Shown in pieces: positions 31,088-40,339 of a DNA stretch of 64,000 nucleotides. The DNA is from Collinsella aerofaciens (GTDB lineage: Bacteria; Actinomycetota; Coriobacteriia; Coriobacteriales; Coriobacteriaceae). Every line of letters starts with the position of its first letter. Within the stretch, counting starts at the first letter, position 1. Both the position numbers and the translations under genes were made by a program. The stretch is from NCBI RefSeq assembly GCF_015561195.1, contig NZ_JADMSU010000001.1, positions 310,001-374,000 of the forward strand. Direction: 5' to 3'. The notes beneath the pieces were generated by a model. The model searched no databases. It saw only the letters and a list, made by a program, of their open reading frames with translations, and had not been told where the DNA came from.

Positions 31088-32098
31088 CTACGCGGTTTTG
31101 CCCTCAATGAGTTCAACGGGGAGCTTGGTATTCGATTCGGGCTTTTCACCGTTAACAAGAGCGATGATGGATTGCGCCGCGAGCTCTCCGATGCGATCGA
31201 TATCTTGACGAACGGTTGTTAAGTCAGGCATAAACGTCATAGTGCGGCGGGCGCCATCCGCGCCCACGACCTTAATATCGTCCGGAGCGCTCAAGCCGCG
31301 CTGCTTCATCACGTTAAGACAGATAGCCGCCATCGTGTCGTCTCCCGCAAAGATGCCGTCAATATCGGGGTTCTCATCGAGGATCTTCGCAACGACCGCA
31401 CTCTTTTCGTCATCGGACTTAACGAACTCGACCTCACGGACAAGCGCGGGCAAACCGGCCTGCTCCACAACATCGTGGTAGGCATCGGTACGCTTATTGG
31501 CAGGCATGCGCATGCGGCTATTGTTGCGCAGGCACAAGATGCGCGAACACCCGTCATCAATCAGGCGACGCGTGGCAAGTTCGCCGATGCCATAGCTGTC
31601 GCTCGCAATCTGAACAGAGGCTTCGCCAAGGTCGCAGTCGATACCAACCAGACTCAAGCCCATCTCGGCATACGCCTCGGCACCGATATTAAGCGAGTTG
31701 ACGATGACGCCATCAACCATATTGCGTCGAAGCATGTCGATATAAGAACGCTCAAGATCAGGTCGATTGGCGCTATTGCACAGCAACATCTTAAAACCGT
31801 TTTCGGCCAGGGTACGCTCAACGGCTTGGACCGCTTGGGCATGAAACGGGCTGCTGACATAGGGGACGATCATACCTATTAGATTCAGGCGACCGTTGAG
31901 CATGGCACGGGCGATATCGTTGGGCGTATAGTTGATGCGCTTCATCGCGGCATGGACCTTATCGCGGGTCTCTTGGCTAATATAGCCGCGATTATTAAGC
32001 ACGCGAGATACCGTAGTAGGCGAAACCCCCGCCACCGCTGCAACTTCCTTGATGCCAGGCTTAGCCGAATCCTTAGAACGAGCGCCCTCGCGAGCCAT
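31088..32098 (-). CDS. LacI-family transcriptional regulator of the sucrose cluster
   Basis: This 336-residue repressor has an N-terminal helix-turn-helix GIKEVAAVAGVSPTTVSRVL and a hinge around NYTPNDIARAML. A periplasmic-binding-protein-like effector domain follows (LIGMIVPYVSSPFHAQAV, GIFAGDDTMAAICLN, TTVRQDIDRIGELAAQSI). The ATG at 32098 is preceded by GGGGGAGGG. It lies upstream of the two GH32 genes and the PTS gene on the same strand, so sucrose 6-phosphate or a fructose phosphate is the likely effector. The operator at 32118 suggests autoregulation. Confidence 0.92.
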   Translation of the reverse strand: MAREGARSKDSAKPGIKEVAAVAGVSPTTVSRVLNNRGYISQETRDKVHAAMKRINYTPNDIARAMLNGRLNLIGMIVPYVSSPFHAQAVQAVERTLAENGFKMLLCNSANRPDLERSYIDMLRRNMVDGVIVNSLNIGAEAYAEMGLSLVGIDCDLGEASVQIASDSYGIGELATRRLIDDGCSRILCLRNNSRMRMPANKRTDAYHDVVEQAGLPALVREVEFVKSDDEKSAVVAKILDENPDIDGIFAGDDTMAAICLNVMKQRGLSAPDDIKVVGADGARRTMTFMPDLTTVRQDIDRIGELAAQSIIALVNGEKPESNTKLPVELIEGKTA

Positions 32099-32117
32099 AG
32101 CACCCTCCCCCATCAAC

Positions 32118-32134
32118 ATGTCATACGTTTACAT
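32118..32134. promoter_or_regulatory. LacI-type operator upstream of lacI
   Basis: ATGTCATACGTTTACAT is a near-perfect palindrome matching the operators at 30952-31032, 19 bases upstream of the lacI start codon. Confidence 0.65.
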
Positions 32135-32273
32135 ACGAACAAAGCATACCCCAACAAGAGCGGGAAGACGGTAACAGTACAAGTAAGTAAACGACTCATC
32201 CAAATAATTAGGAAAGTTCCGCCTAAAGGGTGACTACACAGGACCCCAGCCGGGGCTGTTTGGGCTACCTCCC

Positions 32274-32347
32274 AAAACATTCCGCAGGACGCAAAGAGGC
32301 TCGCCGCACGAAGTGCGCAGCGAGCCTCTTTGCATGTCCGAGGACAC
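32274..32347 (-). repeat. Nested hairpin element D (outer stem lost)
   Basis: On the minus strand GTCCTC (32340-32345), then GGACATG, an inner 14-bp stem GCAAAGAGGCTCGC with tip TGCGCACTTCGTGCGGC, and then TGCGGAA (32280-32286). Loop and tip are the same as in element C while the inner stem is entirely different. The outer flanks no longer pair. Confidence 0.65.
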
Positions 32348-32388
32348 CAATTTAATTTAGCGTGGTTCCCTAAAGGACGACAACGCAG

Positions 32389-32490
32389 GAGACCCGGTAA
32401 GGCCGGGAGCACTTTGTCTCGCAAACATTCCGCAGCCGCGAAGCGGCGAGGACGTTTGAGAGGCAAAGTGCGTAGGCCTTACCGGGTCTC
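32389..32490 (-). repeat. Nested hairpin element E
   Basis: An outer stem of more than 30 bases (GAGACCCGGTAAGGCC and further) pairs 32389-32427 with 32454-32490 with small bulges. The internal loop read on the minus strand is GTCCTC (32448-32453) and TGCGGAA (32428-32434). The inner hairpin is reduced to GCCGC-TTC-GCGGC. It lies 20 bases beyond the stop of the glycyl-radical protein gene, in tandem with element D. Confidence 0.68.
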
Positions 32491-32509
32491 CGGTGGGAGT
32501 TGAGTCCCT

Positions 32510-32761
32510 TTAGAACTTGTCGTGGAAGGTACGCGCAATGACCTCGTCCTGCTGCTCCTTGGTGAGCGTGTGGAAGTTCACGGCATAGCCGGAAACGCGG
32601 ATGGTCAGCTGCGGGTATTTCTCGGGGTGAGCCTGAGCGTCGAGCAGCGTCTCACGATTGAAGACGTTGATGTTCAGGTGGTGGCCACCCTTCTCGGCGT
32701 AAGCGTCGAGCATGTGGACCAGGTTATCGGCCTGAGTCTCGGAAACTTCAGAAACCTTCAT
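32510..32761 (-). CDS. Separate glycyl-radical domain of pyruvate formate-lyase
   Basis: This 83-residue protein corresponds to the C-terminal end of E. coli Pfl[21 protein letters not shown] and [15 protein letters not shown] contain the radical-bearing Gly58 in RVSGYAV, and it ends [18 protein letters not shown]. In most bacteria this is part of PflB itself; the E. coli GrcA (YfiD) spare part is the nearest stand-alone relative. Here the long partner gene, 85 bases upstream, ends before this region, so this protein is probably an essential subunit rather than a spare. AAGGAG before the ATG and two hairpins in the gap show that it is translated on its own. Confidence 0.9.
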   Translation of the reverse strand: MKVSEVSETQADNLVHMLDAYAEKGGHHLNINVFNRETLLDAQAHPEKYPQLTIRVSGYAVNFHTLTKEQQDEVIARTFHDKF

Positions 32762-32784
32762 AATGTGTCTCCTTCGATTGATAG

Positions 32785-32845
32785 GCGCCGGCCGAAACCG
32801 GCGCGCTAATCAGTAATCGTTATTGTTAGTATAGCACTAACAATA
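32785..32845 (-). terminator. Two hairpins between the split pfl genes
   Basis: TATTGTTAGT/ACTAACAATA (32821-32845, perfect 10 bp, 5-base loop) starts right after the pflB stop codon. GCGCCGG/CCGGCGC (32785-32804) follows. The downstream gene has its own ribosome-binding site, so these may set the ratio of the two subunits by attenuation or mRNA processing. Confidence 0.6.
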
Positions 32846-32846
32846 G

Positions 32847-34898
<2,052 letters not shown>

Positions 34899-35282
34899 TG
34901 TGTAACCACGCTCCTAGTTACGTGTAATGCGGCGCTCTCTCACACCGCTGCTTATTGAATTCTTGAATTATCGGCTTGCACTACCGGCTTCTTCCGTTCT
35001 TCACCACACGTTGGTACAGGGAAAAACGTTTGTCCACCTTGGAACTGCAACCCAAAACCCAAGATTTCACCCGTTTGAGAAGGATAACATAGCTACCCCC
35101 TTCATCAGGGCTGTTATATGTTTCTTTTTTTATACCATTAGGGCGTTTTTAACAAATCCGCAGGAAATGCGAGCGCGAACAACTACCGTTCACCGATTTG
35201 TTTGGTATTTTTCCTTGCCTTTGTACGACGTTCACTCTAGCTGTTATGCCAGCTTTAGCAGGGTAAAGTGTCACAGAGACCC
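34899..35282 (-). promoter_or_regulatory. Long upstream region of pflB
   Basis: About 380 AT-richer bases separate pflB from the kdgT terminator. No gene is visible. A possible -10 lies around 35135 on the minus strand (TATAAA-like within a T/A-rich stretch). I see no convincing Rex, FNR or CRP site. Confidence 0.4.
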
Positions 35283-35293
35283 TACAGAAACTG

Positions 35294-35326
35294 CAGGGCG
35301 GCCACAGGATCCCCGTGGCCGCCCTG
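35294..35326 (-). terminator. Terminator after kdgT
   Basis: CAGGGCGGCCAC pairs with GTGGCCGCCCTG around a 9-base loop, about 40 bases beyond the permease stop codon. Confidence 0.65.
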
Positions 35327-35364
35327 TGGCGTGACTAGTTTTTAGCTTTGATTGCCGCTTGGCA

Positions 35365-36378
35365 TTAGGCGGCTGCGGAGGCCTTGTCGGTCGTTGCCTT
35401 GCTGTGACCCTGGCCCTCAAAATGCTTGTAGCACCAGCTGGTGACCAGCGGGGTCAAAATAGCCGTCACGATTGCGCAGGCAGCAACCTGTGCCGTAGCC
35501 GTCGCGAGCACGGCGCCGCCGTACATGGCCCCGTTGACGCTTGCCATGGCAGCAGGCGTGGCCACATTGGCTCCGGCGCAGCTCGAAATGGCCGCACCTG
35601 CGACACCCGTACCGCCCGTGAGCTTATCGACCGCGATGACGGGAATTGCAAAGATCACCGAGCAGATCACGCCGAGCAGAATACCGGGAAGACCGCCATT
35701 AATGAGCTGGCCAAAGGTCATGGTCGAGCCCATTGCAAAGAAGACGAGCACGATGATGGCGGAAAGTGCCGGTGCCATCATCTTCTTAAAGCTGGGGAAC
35801 AGGTTGCCCAGGATAATGCCGACGACGATCGGCAGGATGGCGCCCACGAGCGACCAGCCAATCGGAGCCTGACCGGCGGCGCCGAGCACGATCATCGTGA
35901 CCGGAGGGCCGACAACGAGCGTGGTGATGGCGACGGCGCCACGCTCGGCCTCGTTGCCCATGGTGCCCATCAGTCCAGCGTACATAGCGTTGTTGGCACC
36001 CGTGCAAGCGGCCAGCATCACCATGGCCGAGATGCCAAACAGGTTGTCGTTGAACACATAAAGGATGAGCAGCGACACGGCAACGACCACGATCTGCTTG
36101 ACGGCGATGATGATGGCGCCGCGGGCAGCGGCGGCAGGAGCACTCTTAAACGAGATCGTCGTACCGACGATGAGCAAAAATGCGCCCACGAGCGGGCCTG
36201 CACCCTGCTGGGTCATGCCAAGCGTAAAGCTGCCGAGCGTTTTGAACAGGTCAGGGAACAGCGTGTTGAGCAGGCAGCCCAGCAAAAGCGGCACCAAAAT
36301 ATTGGCACCCGGGATGGAGGACATCTTAAAGAACGGCTCCTTTGCCGCCGGCGCCTCCACCGCAGTCGATTCACTCAT
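35365..36378 (-). CDS. kdgT: 2-keto-3-deoxygluconate permease (KdgT family)
   Basis: This 337-residue membrane protein has about ten hydrophobic segments and the KdgT pattern: IPGANILVPLLLGCLLNTLF at the start, then FGISAMVMLAACTGANNAMY, ALSAIIVLVFFAMGSTMTFG and GAAISSCAGANVATPAAMA. Family members import 2-keto-3-deoxygluconate from pectin breakdown by proton symport. The ATG at 36378 follows AAGGAGATATAT. The SDR gene ends 108 bases upstream on the same strand, consistent with a ketodeoxy-sugar or uronate pathway. Confidence 0.85.
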   Translation of the reverse strand: MSESTAVEAPAAKEPFFKMSSIPGANILVPLLLGCLLNTLFPDLFKTLGSFTLGMTQQGAGPLVGAFLLIVGTTISFKSAPAAAARGAIIIAVKQIVVVAVSLLILYVFNDNLFGISAMVMLAACTGANNAMYAGLMGTMGNEAERGAVAITTLVVGPPVTMIVLGAAGQAPIGWSLVGAILPIVVGIILGNLFPSFKKMMAPALSAIIVLVFFAMGSTMTFGQLINGGLPGILLGVICSVIFAIPVIAVDKLTGGTGVAGAAISSCAGANVATPAAMASVNGAMYGGAVLATATAQVAACAIVTAILTPLVTSWCYKHFEGQGHSKATTDKASAAA

Positions 36379-36486
36379 ATATATCTCCTTTGGATGCATG
36401 CGAATCGAAGCCGCACGCGCCTATGTCAGAAAGAAGGCGACAACCCCGAGTCGCCAGGGTCGCCGCCAAACGATCACCGCGGGGTA

Positions 36487-37236
36487 TTACCCGTCCAGGA
36501 CGATGCCGCCGTCGCAGTCACCAATCTCGCCGTTCACGAAGCTGGCGAGGTCGGAAGCGAAGAACAGCACCATCTGCGCAGGCTCGCTGGCCTGGGCGGC
36601 GCGGCCCAGAGGGATACCGTTGATGATGCGCTGAGAGTTCTCGTCAGAGAGAATCGAGGTCATATCGGTCAACGTGAGCGACGGGCACACGGCGTTGCAG
36701 CGGACGCCAAACTTGCCGCCTTCCTTGGCGACTGCCTTGGTTAGACCGTTAACACCGGCCTTGGAGCTCGCGTAAGCCGCGGTGCCGAGCAGGCCGCCAC
36801 CGATCTTGCCCGCAACGGAACTCACGTTGACGATAGTGCCGGCATGGGCCGCCTTAAAGTGCGGGTACACAGCATTCATCATAGTGAAGGTACCGTTGAG
36901 GTTGATGTCGATGGTACGACGCCACTCGGTGTCATCGATCTCGTCGAACTTCTTGGTGCTGATGACGCCAGCGCAGTTGATCAGGATGTTGGTTTGCGGC
37001 AGGTCCGTAAAAATCTGCTCGACGGTCTCACGCGCCTTGGGCGCATCGGCAACATCGAGCTGATAGAACTTGTTGCCCTCGCCAAGCTCGGCCACAGCGG
37101 CCTCGCCCTTAGCAGCGTTCCTTGCGATGAGCGCGACGTGTCCGCCGCCCGCGACGATGCCCTTGGCGATCTCGAGGCCAATGCCCTGAGTGCCACCGGT
37201 AACGATCGCGGTCTTGCCCGTGAAGTCAAATGCCAT
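36487..37236 (-). CDS. SDR-family dehydrogenase, probably a uronate/keto-deoxy-sugar oxidoreductase
   Basis: This 249-residue short-chain dehydrogenase has TGGTQGIGLEIAKG for cofactor binding, NILINCAGVIS, Ser in NVSSVAGKIGG and the catalytic Tyr-x3-Lys in YASSKAGVNG. It resembles FabG-like and KduD-like enzymes. The neighbouring KdgT permease favours a role in 2-keto-3-deoxygluconate or hexuronate metabolism, but family membership alone cannot fix the substrate. The ATG at 37236 follows AGGGGGATGGAG. The open frame extends 39 codons further up without similarity. Confidence 0.85.
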   Translation of the reverse strand: MAFDFTGKTAIVTGGTQGIGLEIAKGIVAGGGHVALIARNAAKGEAAVAELGEGNKFYQLDVADAPKARETVEQIFTDLPQTNILINCAGVISTKKFDEIDDTEWRRTIDINLNGTFTMMNAVYPHFKAAHAGTIVNVSSVAGKIGGGLLGTAAYASSKAGVNGLTKAVAKEGGKFGVRCNAVCPSLTLTDMTSILSDENSQRIINGIPLGRAAQASEPAQMVLFFASDLASFVNGEIGDCDGGIVLDG

Positions 37237-37526
37237 GACTCCATCCCCCTTTATATAAGGTGTCTCCTTGCGGGAAGTTGGAGCATCGCACGTGGCGATT
37301 ATATGAGTCCCAGTCGTCATGGTGGTGACAACCCCTCGCCTAACCGCGTGCATGATAATTCTTTGAAACGCTACAATTATTGAATGATTTTAAGTCTTTA
37401 TACGCTCTTTATATTGACTGGCAGCCACGTAGATTTTTGGGACATGCCTCAAAATCTGCCGGTTAGGATGCGCGCACATGGGTATCATCTTTCACCGAAA
37501 ATAGTTTCTAGTGTTAGGGGTTTTCG

Positions 37527-37976
37527 GTGGAAGATACCGATTTCCATGAGCTTGGGCGTCAGCTCTTAACTGAGTTTGGCAGCATGCATCAGCGCATTTC
37601 GCGCTTTGCGGACAAAGCTCTCGGCGGCGAGATGGCTGTCATGCGCGCCCTCATACTCGCTGGCGGCTCGCTCACGCCGAGCGAACTCGCTGATCGCGCC
37701 TGGGTCTCGAACGCCCGCATCGCCAATATCCTACGCGCTCTCGAAGCCAAGGGCTGGGTTGAGCGTGAGCACTCAAAGACCGACCGTCGTCGCGTACACG
37801 TCACGGTGACCGACAAGGGATTCCATGATCTCGAAATCAAGCGTCGGGAATTCGAGAACCGCACCGCGGCTTTCCTCGAGCAGCTCGGCGAAACAGATAC
37901 CCAAGAGATGGTGCGTCTTCTAAGACATGCCAACGAAATTATCGACCGCAATCAAGAAAGGAGAGATGCCGAGTGA
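37527..37976 (+). CDS. MarR-family transcriptional regulator
   Basis: This 149-residue winged-helix protein reads LTPSELADRAWVSNARIANI for the recognition helix region and ERSKTDRRRV-like wing (EREHSKTDRRRVHVTVTDKG). It starts with GTG at 37527 after a GGGG stretch. The stop codon overlaps the GTG start of the first ABC half-transporter, so it heads a three-gene operon and probably represses it, releasing on binding a drug or metabolite. Confidence 0.9.
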   Translation: MEDTDFHELGRQLLTEFGSMHQRISRFADKALGGEMAVMRALILAGGSLTPSELADRAWVSNARIANILRALEAKGWVEREHSKTDRRRVHVTVTDKGFHDLEIKRREFENRTAAFLEQLGETDTQEMVRLLRHANEIIDRNQERRDAE

Positions 37977-40339
37977 GGATTCTCAAGCTCTTTAAAAAGC
38001 ATGTCCCAGCACTGTTCGCAGCTATCGTACTTATCGTAATCAGCTGCAACGCCGATCTGGCACTGCCTACCTATATGAGCGACATCGTCGACGTGGGCGT
38101 GCAGCAAGGCGGCATCGCCTCGCCCGTGCCCGACACCATTCGTGCCGAATCGCTCGACGACCTCGAACTCTTTATGAGCGCCAAGGACGCCAAGACAGTA
38201 GAAGCTGCGTTTGGCAAGGCAGACAAAAACGGCATTCGCACGTACAGGGGAACCGAGGATGAGCGCGCCGACGGCAGCAAGCTCGCCGATATCATGAGCC
38301 TGCCCGAGACCGTCGTCCTTTCGCTCAACCAAGGCATCGACGCCAGCTCCATGGGCGACATGATGGGCACGTCCAGCGAGGAGGGCAACAACGCCGCCCC
38401 GTCCATGCCCACCCCCGAGCAGATGGCAGCGATGACGCCCGAGCAGCTCGCCGAGATGCAGCAGAAGGCCGCAGCGGCGCAGAATATGCAAAAGCAGATT
38501 GATGCTGACGACGGTAAGATCACCATGAAGAGTCTGCGTCTAGGCGTTGAAGGCGACCTAATCGACCAGGGCAAGCTCGTCGAGGGCGCCAACGGTATGG
38601 CGGACAAAATGGGCTCCATGTCGGGTTCCATTGTCACGCAGCGCGCCGTGACCTACGTGCAGGACGAGTACAAGGCGCAGGGCATCGACCCCGCCGATGT
38701 GCAGAACGCCTACCTGGGCCGCATGGCGACCACGATGTTTGGTCTGTGTCTGGTATCGTTGGTCGCCACCATCCTGACCGGTGCCGTGGCTTCGCGCACC
38801 GCCTGCTCCATCGCCCGCGACCTGCGCCGCGAGACCTTCAACAAGGTTATGCACTTCTCGCCGGCCGAAGTGGGCAAGTTTAGCCAGGCCTCGCTCATCA
38901 CCCGCTGCACCAACGACATTCAGCAGATTCAGATGGCCGCAACCCTGTTTATCCGCATGTGCCTCATGGCCCCCGTCATGGGCATCGTCGCCGTCATGCG
39001 CGTCCTGGCCAACCACACCGGCCTGGAGTGGACCATCGCCGTGGCCATCATCGCGGTCTCGGCCGTCGTCGGCGTGCTTATGGGCCTCACCATGCCCAAG
39101 TTCAAAAAGATGCAGAGCTTTGTGGACCGCGTGAACCTTACCGCCCGCGAGCTGCTCGACGGCCTTATGCCCATCCGCTCGTTTAACCGCGAGGAGTATG
39201 AGCTCGAGCGCTTTGACCAGGCGTCCCTCGACCTGATGACCACGCAGCTCTACACCAACCGAGCCATGAGCTTTATGATGCCGCTCATGATGCTGGTCAT
39301 GAACTGCATCACCGTGCTTATCGTCTGGTTTGGTGCACAGGGCGTGTCCGACGGCGTGATGCAGGTCGGCAACATGATGGCGTTTATCTCCTACACCATG
39401 CAGATCGTCATGGCGTTTATGATCCTCACCATGGTGTCGGTCATCCTACCCCGTGCCGAGGTCGCAGCCGAGCGCGTGGAAGAGGTCATCACTTGCCCCA
39501 CGAGCATCAACGACCCCGTCTCGCCCAAACTGCCCGCGGCCAGCGCCCCGCGCGGTGAGCTCACCTTCCGCGATGTGAGTTTCCAGTATCCCGATGCCCG
39601 CGCCGATGTCATCAGCGGCGTGAACTTCACCACGCATGCCGGCCAGATGCTCGGCATCATTGGTTCCACGGGCTCGGGCAAGTCCACGCTCGTGCAGTTG
39701 ATTCCGCGCCTGTACGACGTCACCGGCGGCAGCATTACGCTCGACGGCGTCGATGTGCGCGATATGACCCTTTCCGAGCTACGCCGCCGCATTGGCTATA
39801 TCCCGCAGCAGGGACGCCTGTTCTCGGGCACTGTCGAGAGCAACCTCAAGTTTGCCGGCGACATGGTGAGCGATGATGACATGCGCCAGGCGGCACGCAT
39901 CACACAGGCCGAGGACTTTATCGCCGAGCGCGAGGGCGGCTACGACTCCCCCATCAGCCAGGGCGGCTCCAATGTCTCGGGCGGTCAGCGCCAGCGCCTG
40001 GCCATCGCCCGCGCGTTGGCCAAAAAGCCTGAGGTTGTGGTGTTCGATGACTCGTTTAGCGCGCTCGACTACAAGACCGACGCCCGCCTGCGCGAGGAGC
40101 TTGCCAAAAACGTTACCGACGCCGCACTCGTGGTCGTGGCCCAGCGCATCGCGACCATCATGCACGCCGACCAGATTATCGTGCTCGACGACGGCCACGT
40201 GGTGGGCACCGGTACGCACGAGGAGCTGCTGCACAGCTGCCCGGCGTACCTGGAGATCGCACAGTCGCAGCTTTCCGCCGAGGAGCTGGGGCTTACCCAA
40301 GAAGAGATTGCAGCCGTTATGGAAGGAGGCGAGCACTAA
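37973..40339 (+). CDS. ABC exporter half-transporter 1, with a large external insert
   Basis: This 788-residue protein has six membrane helices and a C-terminal ATPase (Walker A GSTGSGKST, signature NVSGGQRQRLAIARAL, Walker B VVVFDDSFSALD). Walker B has Asp where Glu is usual (DDS), a sign of a degenerate site in heterodimeric exporters. Between helix 1 and helix 2 there is an insert of about 190 residues, with a Met/Gln/Ala-rich stretch around 140-170 (PTPEQMAAMTPEQLAEMQQK). Most exporters have only a short loop there. The gene overlaps marR (GTGA) and the second half-transporter (TAATG). Confidence 0.9.
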   Translation: MRILKLFKKHVPALFAAIVLIVISCNADLALPTYMSDIVDVGVQQGGIASPVPDTIRAESLDDLELFMSAKDAKTVEAAFGKADKNGIRTYRGTEDERADGSKLADIMSLPETVVLSLNQGIDASSMGDMMGTSSEEGNNAAPSMPTPEQMAAMTPEQLAEMQQKAAAAQNMQKQIDADDGKITMKSLRLGVEGDLIDQGKLVEGANGMADKMGSMSGSIVTQRAVTYVQDEYKAQGIDPADVQNAYLGRMATTMFGLCLVSLVATILTGAVASRTACSIARDLRRETFNKVMHFSPAEVGKFSQASLITRCTNDIQQIQMAATLFIRMCLMAPVMGIVAVMRVLANHTGLEWTIAVAIIAVSAVVGVLMGLTMPKFKKMQSFVDRVNLTARELLDGLMPIRSFNREEYELERFDQASLDLMTTQLYTNRAMSFMMPLMMLVMNCITVLIVWFGAQGVSDGVMQVGNMMAFISYTMQIVMAFMILTMVSVILPRAEVAAERVEEVITCPTSINDPVSPKLPAASAPRGELTFRDVSFQYPDARADVISGVNFTTHAGQMLGIIGSTGSGKSTLVQLIPRLYDVTGGSITLDGVDVRDMTLSELRRRIGYIPQQGRLFSGTVESNLKFAGDMVSDDDMRQAARITQAEDFIAEREGGYDSPISQGGSNVSGGQRQRLAIARALAKKPEVVVFDDSFSALDYKTDARLREELAKNVTDAALVVVAQRIATIMHADQIIVLDDGHVVGTGTHEELLHSCPAYLEIAQSQLSAEELGLTQEEIAAVMEGGEH

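Noticed and set aside
34899-35282. Rex or CRP/FNR site in front of pflB
   Set aside because: No sequence close enough to TTGTGAN8TTCACAA or TTGATN4ATCAA was found.
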